A DNA stretch of 64,000 bases from positions 23,915 through 87,914 of the forward strand of contig CAZYIS010000003.1 in NCBI GenBank assembly GCA_964647695.1. The letters run 5' to 3'. The translations under genes were made by a program, and so were the position numbers. Below the pieces are notes generated by a model that saw only the letters and a list, made by a program, of their open reading frames with translations, did not search any database and was not told the DNA's origin. This stretch comes from VGKP01 sp964647695 (GTDB lineage: Archaea > Nanobdellota > Nanobdellia > Pacearchaeales > GW2011-AR1). Positions 25,398-33,398 of the stretch are shown here, in pieces. Position 1 is the stretch's first letter; each line of letters opens with the position of its first letter.

Positions 25398-25828
25398 CTA
25401 CTAAATTATCTCAAAGACAATATAATGGATTTGTAGATACATTACTAGAAAGACCTGCAAAAGGCTGGAAGAATGATTTTTCAGAAACTCGAAATGTTTT
25501 TTATCCTGACATGTCCCATAGAGGTGAATCTAAATATAAACAATACTCTACAGTTGTAAGAAATGGAAAGTTAAAAGGACACAGATTAGAGTTATATTTT
25601 AGCTGGACTGAAGTATCCGCCCATAACGTATCCTCCGATGAAAACATACGTGAAGATAGAGTGACTATATCTAACGAAAGAATCCCCGAACCCTATTACG
25701 CATTAACAATTAAGAAAGGTAGAAAAACAGTTTATGAATCAGAAAGCCGAAACCTTGAGGGCACTTATTGGGATCATAGATTGAAAGATCTACATGAAAA
25801 TATTAAAAAGAATAGGAGCAGTCCATGA
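25394..25828 (+). CDS. Unknown basic protein, 144 aa (operon gene 14)
   Basis: The sequence is rich in Arg, Tyr and Ser with several predicted strands (RLELYFSWTEVSAH, PYYALTIKKGRKTVYESES) and a C-terminal helix. No family is recognised. It overlaps its neighbours at both ends by ATGA. The tail NRSSP contains AGGAG for the next gene. Confidence 0.58.
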   Translation: MTTKLSQRQYNGFVDTLLERPAKGWKNDFSETRNVFYPDMSHRGESKYKQYSTVVRNGKLKGHRLELYFSWTEVSAHNVSSDENIREDRVTISNERIPEPYYALTIKKGRKTVYESESRNLEGTYWDHRLKDLHENIKKNRSSP

Positions 25829-26523
25829 CCTATCAAGTTAATTTCACTCAAGAACAAATAGAAAGAATAAAAGAAGCAAGAAAGGGATTAGTAGCAAAAA
25901 CACTGGAAGTGCCGGCCCATGGAAAAATTGTTGAACATGAAGGAAAACCTGGAAATTATTATTTTGTTCTTCCAACAGTTTTTCAACCAAACGCAGGTTG
26001 CATTCCATTAATTGAAAATTATAAAATAAATAAAGGCGAAAGAGTTCTAGATTTTGGAACTGGATGTGGAGTAATAGCCATAGATTCTGCAAAAAGAGGA
26101 GCCCATGTGGCTGTTGGAATAGATATAAATAAAGAAGCCGTAAGAAGTGGTAAAATAAATGCTATTTTACATAAAGTTAATGATAATTGTCTAATTTACG
26201 ATGGTGAAATTGTTAAGAATGGTAAAAAAGATTTTAATGTTATAACTGCAAACCTTCCTTTCACCAATGAAATTTGCTCAAAAATAGAAGAAAAAGCAGC
26301 CTATGATCAAGGATTAACTGCCCATAGAGAATTATTCCAACTAGCAGAAAACAGATTAACTAAATTTGGAAGAGTATATTTAGCCCAAGCAAACTTCGGT
26401 GCAGTAGATGAAGTTTTAGATTTAGCAAAAGAACATGGATTTTCTCACAGATTAATTGGTCAAAAAGAAGCCTGGGAACCTTCAGCAGTCTTCTATGCTT
26501 TTGAACTTTGGAGGAAAAAATGA
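25825..26523 (+). CDS. SAM-dependent methyltransferase, HemK/RsmC-like (operon gene 15)
   Basis: The 232-residue protein has motif I VLDFGTGCGVIAIDSA, an acidic site GIDINKEAV, and ANLPF in the place of the NPPY motif of N-methyltransferases acting on protein Gln or on bases. The N-terminal ~60 residues end in VLPTVFQPN, a stretch that precedes motif I in this group. The changed NLPF motif makes the substrate uncertain. It has a GGAGG at its end for the next gene. Confidence 0.82.
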   Translation: MTYQVNFTQEQIERIKEARKGLVAKTLEVPAHGKIVEHEGKPGNYYFVLPTVFQPNAGCIPLIENYKINKGERVLDFGTGCGVIAIDSAKRGAHVAVGIDINKEAVRSGKINAILHKVNDNCLIYDGEIVKNGKKDFNVITANLPFTNEICSKIEEKAAYDQGLTAHRELFQLAENRLTKFGRVYLAQANFGAVDEVLDLAKEHGFSHRLIGQKEAWEPSAVFYAFELWRKK

Positions 26524-27122
26524 CTTCATTTATAATCAACCCCAATTCAATTAAATGGTATGTTGCTAATGTCCAAGAAGCCACTAAACCAAGTCATGAA
26601 TGGAATGGCATAACTGATTATGACTCACATTTAAATGATATTAGAGCAAAGAATAAAGAAGAATATGAATCTGCATTAAAAGACGCCTGGAACCAAACCA
26701 ATCCTTTAGTGAAAGCCTATCTAAAATTCAGAGGAAAAAATCCAAGTATCGATTCTAGAATTATGGAACCTGCAATGCTAGAGTTTCTAATAGGATTAGA
26801 ATCGCAGACCATGAAAAATCTAGAACTAAGATATGCTTTAAAACCCGATACGGACAAAGCAGTAGATATTTCTTCCCTAACTCCTGACGTTCATCCTAAA
26901 ACCTATCAATGCAGCGACCTAGAAATTAATAAAGAAGGTTTTGGAAATGAAAGATATAAATTACTATTGGAAAATGCATTTTCCGATGCACAAAAAAGTA
27001 GATTTGATTTCGTTTCGGTTTCAGAACCAAGATTTATTTCCTATAGACATTCAGATTTTGCTTCCTGGTCTGGAAAAATTCCAATTTACCAAATGAACGC
27101 AACATTCTGGAGGAAAAGATGA
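26520..27122 (+). CDS. Unknown protein, 200 aa (operon gene 16)
   Basis: The ATG at 26520 lies in the ATGA overlap with GGAGG in front and is preferred to a TTG four codons earlier. It is mostly helical in the first 130 residues (EEYESALKDAWNQT, LEFLIGLESQTMKNLELRY) and strand-rich at the end (RFDFVSVSEPRFISY). No family or methyltransferase motif is seen. It sits between two methyltransferases. Confidence 0.6.
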   Translation: MTSFIINPNSIKWYVANVQEATKPSHEWNGITDYDSHLNDIRAKNKEEYESALKDAWNQTNPLVKAYLKFRGKNPSIDSRIMEPAMLEFLIGLESQTMKNLELRYALKPDTDKAVDISSLTPDVHPKTYQCSDLEINKEGFGNERYKLLLENAFSDAQKSRFDFVSVSEPRFISYRHSDFASWSGKIPIYQMNATFWRKR

Positions 27123-27820
27123 CATCTGACATAAATCAAAACAAACTCTCCACCCAATATGATGAAATAGGCAAAGAATATCTTTCCGCACGAGAAGCAT
27201 TCTATCAAAACGTAGCCGATGGAGCTAAATTATTCATTGATTCCCAATTAACAAGAGTAAAACCTACAAGAGGGCGTTTCTTACTTGATATAGGATGCGG
27301 AGATTGTAGCGATACTGAAAAATACAAAAAATTAGGTTTCAAAACATTTGGTTTAGACTCATCAAGAGTTATGCTAGATAAAGCTATAGAAAAAGGATTT
27401 GATCCAGAACATCTAATTCATTCAAGTATGGATAATATTCCTGCAAGCGAGAAATCATTTGATGTCCTAACCTCTCGTTACGCATTACATTACCTTGAAA
27501 ATTTAGATCCTGCATTTGAAGAATTTGCAAGAATTATAAAACCAGAAGGATTATTAGTATTCATTGTAGGTCATCCATTAAACAATTTACTAAGACAACA
27601 AAATAAAGTCTATGGAGAAAAAGAAGTAATAGAAGTTCCACTTTATGGAGATAAAACCACTGTAAAGAGTGTAAGCCATACCTTCTCAGATTACATTTCT
27701 CCTACTTTCCTAAATAATTTTGATCTTCTTCATTTAGAAGAAGGCAAACAAAAAAATGAAAAAGAAATCGAAGGATTCCAAACACCTGGATTTCTGGGTT
27801 TTGTAGGGAGGAAAAGATGA
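27119..27820 (+). CDS. SAM-dependent methyltransferase, type 11 (operon gene 17)
   Basis: Motif I is FLLDIGCGDCSDTEKY (about residues 57-72), followed by TFGLDSSRVMLDKA, the inner strand FDVLTSRYALHYLENL and a later IIKPEGLLVFIV. These are the four blocks of methyltransferase family 11. The C-terminal arm of ~70 residues probably forms the substrate lid. The target is unknown. It shares ATGA overlaps with both neighbours. Confidence 0.87.
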   Translation: MTSDINQNKLSTQYDEIGKEYLSAREAFYQNVADGAKLFIDSQLTRVKPTRGRFLLDIGCGDCSDTEKYKKLGFKTFGLDSSRVMLDKAIEKGFDPEHLIHSSMDNIPASEKSFDVLTSRYALHYLENLDPAFEEFARIIKPEGLLVFIVGHPLNNLLRQQNKVYGEKEVIEVPLYGDKTTVKSVSHTFSDYISPTFLNNFDLLHLEEGKQKNEKEIEGFQTPGFLGFVGRKR

Positions 27821-28518
27821 CAGACCTATTTAAATTAGTTAAAGAAACTAATCCTGCCTGGCTTCAAGAGTCTCTAGATAAAGAAGCTAAGTTCATACTA
27901 GAACAAGCAGCCGAATCAAGAATTAGTAAAATATTAGCTAATGAACTAGGAACTAAAGAATCTAAAATACGTAAAATAAGAGAATTTGTAGATAATTCTG
28001 AAAAAATGTTAGTACACATTGTCTACCTAGGACCCCGAGATAGAAAAGATATCGGCGATGCAATAGCAAAAGCAAATTCTAGATTGGATTATGAATTAAG
28101 CTATAGAGATAGTTTAGATGGACTAAATATAAAAGGAAATTGGGATCATGTCTATTGTTCAACCGCATTATTCGGAGAGTTTTCTAGAACAGAATTATAT
28201 GACAAGATTAAACAATTGGCTGGAAATCTCGAACCTAATGGGCGAGTTTCTTTTGCCTATAGACCCCAAAGAAATGGTCCATTGTCACAGGATATTGAAA
28301 TAATGTTGAAAAAAGAATCCAGAGTAGACTCCTTTTCAGATATGATATTATCCTGCTCTAGAAATAGAAGAATAAGGAGATACGATAAATTAGAAGAGAC
28401 AGAATTATATGATATATTTACTAGACATAACTTGTTTACCAATGGCGAACCGTATAAAATAGGAGCTTGGGATGTTATGACTGGAATTAAAATTAAAACA
28501 CCCGAGGTTAAACAATGA
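27817..28518 (+). CDS. Methyltransferase-like protein without motif I, degenerate (operon gene 18)
   Basis: The C-terminal half reads like a methyltransferase: WDHVYCSTALFGEFSRTELY, then LAGNLEPNGRVSFAYRP. The SAM-binding loop is missing: the expected strand is LVHIVYLGPRD with no GxGxG. It may be an inactive partner for one of the neighbouring enzymes, or an unrelated Rossmann protein. The N-terminal 60 residues are helical and charged. Confidence 0.5.
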   Translation: MTDLFKLVKETNPAWLQESLDKEAKFILEQAAESRISKILANELGTKESKIRKIREFVDNSEKMLVHIVYLGPRDRKDIGDAIAKANSRLDYELSYRDSLDGLNIKGNWDHVYCSTALFGEFSRTELYDKIKQLAGNLEPNGRVSFAYRPQRNGPLSQDIEIMLKKESRVDSFSDMILSCSRNRRIRRYDKLEETELYDIFTRHNLFTNGEPYKIGAWDVMTGIKIKTPEVKQ

Positions 28519-29270
28519 ACTCTGATCTTTCTAATTTAACTGAACCACAAAAAACTCAAGTGATAATGCAATGGCAGAAACAGCAACATCTGACCCATGA
28601 AAGAGATATTGAATTAACTGCCCTGGGAGATAAACTAAAAGACTTTGTTATTTATCATCAGGTTTGGAACCCAGCCATAACTTCCGCCCGATATCACGCA
28701 TCCTATTTATTAATGAACAATGAAAGACTCTATTCTGGTAAAAGAGTTCTTGACATGGGCTGCGGAACAGGATTAATGGGAGTAATAATGGGACTAAATG
28801 GCGCTAATTCAGTTACTTTTAGTGATATTTCGGAAACAGCCGTTGCAAATGCAAAAGAAAATGTTGAAAGATTCGACCTAAAAGGAAAATCCTACTTCAG
28901 CACAGGAGACCTATTCCAAAATTTGAATCTACCTGATGATATGTTTGATTTTATAGTTTTTAATCATCCTTTCTTTTCAGCTACTCCTTCAGAAAAAGGT
29001 GAAAAAGACCTAATAGCCCAAAGCATGCTTGCAGATAGAAAATTAATTGAAAGATTCTTAAAAAATGCGAAAGAAAGAATAGATGATAAATCAAGAATAA
29101 TGATGCCTTTCTTTAGTTTAGCAGAAAATGATTCTAACTCTAATAGCCCATTGATATTGGGTGAAAAACTAGGCTACAATGTAGAACCTACCTTCTGTTT
29201 AGAATCTAATTTTGGATTACAGAAAGGAACCCATACTATCTATGAATTAACATTGAGAGGTAAAAGATGA
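28515..29270 (+). CDS. SAM-dependent methyltransferase, small-MTS type (operon gene 19)
   Basis: Motif I is VLDMGCGTGLMGVIMG, followed by TFSDISETAVANAKENV and FIVFNHPFFSATP, where NHPF replaces NPPY. This places it in the MTS / RsmC / HemK branch that methylates nitrogen on RNA, protein or small molecules. The N-terminus (~70 residues) is helical. It has ATGA overlaps on both sides, and its tail LRGKR carries GAGG for the next gene. Confidence 0.84.
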   Translation: MNSDLSNLTEPQKTQVIMQWQKQQHLTHERDIELTALGDKLKDFVIYHQVWNPAITSARYHASYLLMNNERLYSGKRVLDMGCGTGLMGVIMGLNGANSVTFSDISETAVANAKENVERFDLKGKSYFSTGDLFQNLNLPDDMFDFIVFNHPFFSATPSEKGEKDLIAQSMLADRKLIERFLKNAKERIDDKSRIMMPFFSLAENDSNSNSPLILGEKLGYNVEPTFCLESNFGLQKGTHTIYELTLRGKR

Positions 29271-29731
29271 CGCGTAAAATGGCCTTTGGAGAAAAAGTTT
29301 GGCTAAGAGAATCAAAAATTGCGAGAATGTTAGTTGATCAATTTGGAAGTAACTTTCCATGGTATATGCCCAATGGATTAACACCTCAAATAGGAATTCA
29401 AATAGCAGCAGATTATGCCCTACATACTGGAGAATCATTTCTGAATATAAAAGAAGTAGAAGATAAAACAAAAGTAATTAAAGTATTTTCTAGGATGCCT
29501 GTCATTGATGACCTAGGTCATGCTGATGGTTTTGGAAATGAATTTGGAATGATTGCCTACACTCAACATGACAATCTCTGCTTGACAAGAAACAAACTAG
29601 ATGAATATCTTAATAATCAAAATATCCGTTCAAGAAGATTACTTCATTTCGATAAAAATGACGAATTATTCTTTTGTAATGGTGTTAAAACCTATTATTC
29701 TGATTTATATCAATTATGGGGTAAAAAATGA
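29267..29731 (+). CDS. Unknown protein, 154 aa (operon gene 20)
   Basis: It is basic at the N-terminus, then mixed alpha/beta (IQIAADYALHTGESFLNI, VIKVFSRMPVIDDLGHADGF). Single Cys residues appear in DNLCLTRN and FFCNGVKT. No family is recognised. It lies between two methyltransferases, with ATGA overlaps on both sides. Confidence 0.58.
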   Translation: MTRKMAFGEKVWLRESKIARMLVDQFGSNFPWYMPNGLTPQIGIQIAADYALHTGESFLNIKEVEDKTKVIKVFSRMPVIDDLGHADGFGNEFGMIAYTQHDNLCLTRNKLDEYLNNQNIRSRRLLHFDKNDELFFCNGVKTYYSDLYQLWGKK

Positions 29732-30429
29732 ATCCTCTTCCTTCTCCCGAAACCTATGAAAGAGAATTGCAATTTATGCCCTATAAAGAATCATTAGACG
29801 CCGTAGCTAATATAGTTTATCATGAAGCACCACAAAATGGAAGAGTTCTGGATTTAATGTGCGGACCAGGTTACTTAATTGGAAGATTAAGTAAGGCAAG
29901 AAGCGATTTATCATTTTTAGGAGTAGATATTGATAGAAACTATATAGCCTATGCAAATTCGAAAGGATATCAGAATTCTAAATTTGTTGAAGCCGATGTT
30001 TTAACATCGAATGCAATACATAAATATGATACCGTTCTATGTACTGGAGCATTGCATCATATTCCCTATGAAAGACAAGAAGAAGTCGTTAAACATATGG
30101 CCAAGATTATAAAACCTGAAGGTTTAGCAATTGTTTCTGATTGCCATATTGATAAGTATTCAAATGAAAAAGGAAGAAAACTTGCAGCAGCAAAGCTAGG
30201 CTATGAATATTTAGCAGCAACAATTGCAAATGGTGCTCCAGATGATGTAATAAAAGCAACTGCAGATATTATTGCCAATGATGTCCTTATGGCCGAGTTC
30301 AAGACTTCAATAAGAGATAGATTAGATTTGGTAGAAAAATACTTTAAAGATGTTAGAGTAACAAAAACTTGGCCAAACAACAGAGTAGATTATGGGGACT
30401 ACATTATAACTTTGAGAGGAGTAAAATGA
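29728..30429 (+). CDS. SAM-dependent methyltransferase (operon gene 21)
   Basis: Motif I is VLDLMCGPGYLIGRLS. Next come FLGVDIDRNYIAYAN, the strand YDTVLCTGALHHIPYE and KIIKPEGLAIVSD, all typical of family 25/31 enzymes. The protein has 233 residues, with a helical C-terminal substrate region. The TGALHH segment matches the active-site edge of the group. The substrate is unknown. Confidence 0.87.
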   Translation: MNPLPSPETYERELQFMPYKESLDAVANIVYHEAPQNGRVLDLMCGPGYLIGRLSKARSDLSFLGVDIDRNYIAYANSKGYQNSKFVEADVLTSNAIHKYDTVLCTGALHHIPYERQEEVVKHMAKIIKPEGLAIVSDCHIDKYSNEKGRKLAAAKLGYEYLAATIANGAPDDVIKATADIIANDVLMAEFKTSIRDRLDLVEKYFKDVRVTKTWPNNRVDYGDYIITLRGVK

Positions 30430-31142
30430 CACAACAAAGATATTCTACCCATTTAACCCAAGATTATCCTCTTTTACTAAATGCATTTCCCCATAGCGAA
30501 GAAATGCATGCAGAAATAGGGAAAAGTTTAGAAAGATATTTTGGACCTAAATCAGGATTAATAGGTTTAGATATAGGCTCTGGTGGTGGAGAATCTACTA
30601 AATACATTATGGAATATTCTTCTCCAAGTATTATTGATCTAGTTGATCCAGACAATATACAAATGACTAGACTTCTCACTGATTTAGGAGCTGTGGCTAA
30701 AAAAAGAGGAATATTACTAAGACCTCATGAAGAAGATATTTTTGACTTTATGCCCAAGGTTAAAGATAACAGTTATGATTTTATTGCTTCCGCCTGGACC
30801 ATTCATAATTTTGAGAAGGATAAAAGAGAAAAAATACTAAGAGAGGTATATAGAACTCTAACTCCTGGAGGAATATTTGTTAACATGGATAAATATGTTC
30901 CCGATGATGCTAAAGAAGAAGAAAGATTACATAGCCGACAAGTAAAAAGGTATCATTGCTTAGCAGAAATGGGCCGACCCGATTTAGAAATAAAAATGAT
31001 TGCTCACGATGAAGAAGATAGAAAACCAGAATTAATGATGAAAGAAGGAGAATCCATAGTTCAATTGAAAAAAATAGGTTTCAGAGATGTACGATTAACA
31101 AAAAGAATGGAAAAAGAAGCAATAATTATTGCTATAAAATAA
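30426..31142 (+). CDS. SAM-dependent methyltransferase (operon gene 22, last)
   Basis: The ATG at 30426 is chosen because it forms the ATGA overlap and has GGAG five bases upstream. An earlier TTG would create a long overlap. Motif I is GLDIGSGGGESTKYIM, then DLVDPDNIQMTRLL, then FIASAWTIHNFEKD and LTPGGIFVNMDK. The C-terminal region of ~80 residues is charged and helical. This is the only gene of the run with a TAA stop and no follower, so the operon ends here. Confidence 0.87.
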   Translation: MTQQRYSTHLTQDYPLLLNAFPHSEEMHAEIGKSLERYFGPKSGLIGLDIGSGGGESTKYIMEYSSPSIIDLVDPDNIQMTRLLTDLGAVAKKRGILLRPHEEDIFDFMPKVKDNSYDFIASAWTIHNFEKDKREKILREVYRTLTPGGIFVNMDKYVPDDAKEEERLHSRQVKRYHCLAEMGRPDLEIKMIAHDEEDRKPELMMKEGESIVQLKKIGFRDVRLTKRMEKEAIIIAIK

Positions 31143-31162
31143 GTCTAATGAGCAGCAACCAA

Positions 31163-31588
31163 TTATAACAATTTTCTTGAGTTTAATATGTGCCAAGTGG
31201 TACAAGTGACTCCAGATTTAGCACGAAGAATATCTTTTAAAGGGATAAAATAAAAGGGCGCACCTAAAGGAGTGTGACCATGACTATCATTTCCAAAAGG
31301 ATTATTCTCAAAGTCAATAAGATAAGCCCAATTCTTATGAATATGCTGATTCTTTACATATTCATGATGATGAAATGGTGTTTCATGTAATATAACTGGA
31401 GCAAAACCTATCTCTTCCAATACTTTCCTTTTCAGACCATCCAGATGAGTTTCACCACGAGCGATATTCCCTCCCGGAAGAGTTAATTTGCCCACAGCCT
31501 TACTTTTTTCAGATTCAAATAAAAATATGCCCTTATTTCTATCAAAATACAATCCCTTAACTCCATAAACTTCAGGTAAATTTTCCAT
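31163..31588 (-). CDS. NUDIX hydrolase
   Basis: The 141-residue protein carries a Nudix box GNIARGETHLDGLKRKVLEE. It fits GX5EX7REUXEE except that Lys replaces the first Glu after Arg. The two later Glu residues that bind metal are kept, so activity is plausible. These enzymes cleave nucleoside diphosphates linked to another group, and the substrate is unknown. The start region (YGVKGLYFDRNKGIFLFE) fits the first strands of the fold. It is divergent from the endonuclease IV-like gene and shares its palindromic promoter region. Confidence 0.82.
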   Translation of the reverse strand: MENLPEVYGVKGLYFDRNKGIFLFESEKSKAVGKLTLPGGNIARGETHLDGLKRKVLEEIGFAPVILHETPFHHHEYVKNQHIHKNWAYLIDFENNPFGNDSHGHTPLGAPFYFIPLKDILRAKSGVTCTTWHILNSRKLL

Positions 31589-31620
31589 ATTTTTCTCATC
31601 AAAGAGGGATTTTTAATTAT

Positions 31621-31643
31621 TCCTATATTAAATATTAATAGGA
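31621..31643. promoter_or_regulatory. Palindromic operator between Nudix and endonuclease IV-like genes
   Basis: The 23-base region begins TCCTAT and ends ATAGGA, perfect 6-base arms around an AT-rich centre. It lies 1-2 bases upstream of the TATA-like TTTTATAAT (31647-31655) of the + strand gene. This suggests a regulator site serving one or both divergent genes. Confidence 0.45.
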
Positions 31644-31676
31644 TAGTTTTATAATATTGAAAGTACTAGATTGCTT

Positions 31677-32456
31677 ATGGTGATAAAATTTGGTCCAGCA
31701 GGTCTAGGTCCAGTTAAATCTGCTCTGCAAGTACTAGAACAATATGCTAAACTAGGTTTGAAAGCCTGTGAAATTGCTTTTACCTATTCTGTTTACATTA
31801 AACCTGAAGATGCTAAGATTATTGGTGCAAAAGCAAAAGAACTAGGCATTGATCTTTCCATCCATGCCCAATATTTTGTAAATCTCGCTTCCACTGAAAA
31901 AGCAAAACAAGAAGCCACAAAGAAAAGAATCCTTGACTGCTGTAAAATTGGAGAATTATTAGGAGTTAAAGTAGTAGTCTTCCATCCTGGTTATTACATT
32001 AACAAAGGAAAAACTGAAAAGGATAAACAAGACACTTACAACCTAATAAAGAAAGGAATAGAAGAGATAATGAAAGTTGTAAAAGCTAATGGATGGAAAA
32101 TTCAAATCGCCCCCGAAACCATGGGAAAGGTTAATGTCTTTGGTTCCATTGAAGAAATCTCCTCATTGGTAAAAGAAACCGGCTGTGCTTTCTGCATAGA
32201 CTTTGCCCATATCCTTGCAAGAGATAAAAAAATAGATTATGCTAAAGTAATCTCTCTTTTTCCAGGAAAAGAATGGCATGTGCACTTCTCAGGCATAGTC
32301 TATGGCGAACTAGGTGAAAAACATCACATTCCTACCCCTACTGCGGGTTGGAAAGAATTACTAAAACATCTCCCAAAAGATAAAGAAATAAGAATTATCA
32401 ATGAATCGCCAGAAATGGTTGAAGATGCTGTTAAAGGTTTAAAGTTATATAATTAA
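31677..32456 (+). CDS. Endonuclease IV-like TIM-barrel protein (AP endonuclease family 2)
   Basis: The 259-residue protein shows the metal-ligand pattern of the family: LSIHAQYFVNLAS, VVVFHPGYY, IAPETMG, CIDFAHILA, WHVHFSG, and INESPEM near the end. Endonuclease IV cleaves DNA 5' to abasic sites using three zinc ions, but xylose isomerase-like relatives share the fold. The ATG at 31677 is preferred to a TTG two codons before. A TATA-like TTTTATAAT lies ~25 bases upstream. It ends one base before the convergent operon. Confidence 0.83.
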   Translation: MVIKFGPAGLGPVKSALQVLEQYAKLGLKACEIAFTYSVYIKPEDAKIIGAKAKELGIDLSIHAQYFVNLASTEKAKQEATKKRILDCCKIGELLGVKVVVFHPGYYINKGKTEKDKQDTYNLIKKGIEEIMKVVKANGWKIQIAPETMGKVNVFGSIEEISSLVKETGCAFCIDFAHILARDKKIDYAKVISLFPGKEWHVHFSGIVYGELGEKHHIPTPTAGWKELLKHLPKDKEIRIINESPEMVEDAVKGLKLYN

Positions 32457-32457
32457 A

Positions 32458-32994
32458 CTATTTTAAAATTACGTGGCCAACTCCCGTTAGCATTCTATTT
32501 ATTTTTTTAGAATTCCAAAATGTATATTGTCCGCTTCCCTTTAGATATCTCTGCACATAACCATGTTCATGACCTATCATTCTCGATATATCGCCAGTAC
32601 TTAATCCGCTTCTGATTCCACTGTCAATTTCAGGAATTCCATCCAGAGTTAAAGAATCCAATAGCTCAATTACCATAAATCCTCTAATATGTTTCTCTTT
32701 CCTAAACACATCTAGATAATCAAGTTTTTCAATTGCTCCAAAAAATCCAAACGGTGTATAATTAAACTGTTTTCTAACCTGAAAAAGATATTTTGTACCT
32801 CTTAGTACTTCATTTAATGCATCCTTAAGACCTTGTTTTCTAATATCATTAAAATAATCTCCCGTAGAAGAATGAATGAATTTGCTAAATTCTGCTGAAG
32901 AACACTTCAAATCAAGTTTTTTAATAATTTCCTGTTCATGCATTCCAGATTTAATCAATTCTATTATCGATTCAAGGTGACCGAGGGTTTTCAT
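32458..32994 (-). CDS. Helix-turn-helix-like unknown protein, 178 aa
   Basis: The ATG at 32994 lies two bases after the upstream stop and is preferred to earlier in-frame starts that would overlap that gene. Two segments look like helix-turn-helix units: IIELIKSGMHEQEIIKKLDL near the N-terminus, and LSTGDISRMIGHEHGYVQRY near the C-terminus. A DNA-binding role is inferred. It is the last gene of the minus-strand operon. Confidence 0.6.
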   Translation of the reverse strand: MKTLGHLESIIELIKSGMHEQEIIKKLDLKCSSAEFSKFIHSSTGDYFNDIRKQGLKDALNEVLRGTKYLFQVRKQFNYTPFGFFGAIEKLDYLDVFRKEKHIRGFMVIELLDSLTLDGIPEIDSGIRSGLSTGDISRMIGHEHGYVQRYLKGSGQYTFWNSKKINRMLTGVGHVILK

Positions 32995-32995
32995 T

Positions 32996-33397
32996 TTATT
33001 TTTTCTTTCTAAAAGGTTTAATTTTTTTATTTGGAGAAACATAGGAAGAATAGGTGCATACTTCATGAATAGACTCAAACATTTTCTTTGATTCAGCTTC
33101 AGAATAGCCTAAAAAGTTAAGATAGTCGGACATTCTTTGGGCCGCAACTTCTGCACTACTATAGGGCGAATCTTTCTTTTTTATATTTCCTCTTATTCCT
33201 TGTCTTACCCAATAATAAGCATTTTCAAGTTCCGATCTAATGGTATTAGCTAATGTAGGTGATTGGACTCCCCAGCAGGATGAAAAAGTCGTTATGTTAG
33301 CTATATCTTTAATATTAATCATACTTTCCCTTCTAGCGCTAACTTCGCCAAGTATCTTCTCCAAATTAATAACTTTCGGATTAGTTTCATCTTCCAT
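32996..33397 (-). CDS. Unknown helical protein, 133 aa
   Basis: It is helical and hydrophilic with a very basic tail (SPNKKIKPFRKKK). No family is recognised. Visible stretches are NTIRSELENAYYWVRQGIRG and AAQRMSDYLNFLGYSEAESK. It begins one base after the metalloprotease stop and ends one base before the last gene of the operon. Confidence 0.6.
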   Translation of the reverse strand: MEDETNPKVINLEKILGEVSARRESMINIKDIANITTFSSCWGVQSPTLANTIRSELENAYYWVRQGIRGNIKKKDSPYSSAEVAAQRMSDYLNFLGYSEAESKKMFESIHEVCTYSSYVSPNKKIKPFRKKK

Positions 33398-33398
33398 A

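Larger units (their letters stand above)
18050..31142 (+). other. 22-gene translationally coupled operon
   Basis: All 22 genes are on one strand. Of the 21 junctions, 18 are ATGA overlaps, one is TAATG, and two have gaps of 1 and 4 bases. The two gaps follow the two exported beta-rich proteins. Content by position: exported barrel-like proteins (18050, 19669), membrane-anchored proteins (20893, 22717), unknown soluble proteins, and six clear methyltransferases plus one degenerate one between 23704 and 31142. Confidence 0.8.

Noticed and set aside
18050..31142. Provirus or integrated plasmid explanation for the large operon
   Set aside because: No integrase, capsid, terminase, replication or partition gene was recognised, and no flanking repeats were seen. 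It cannot be excluded.
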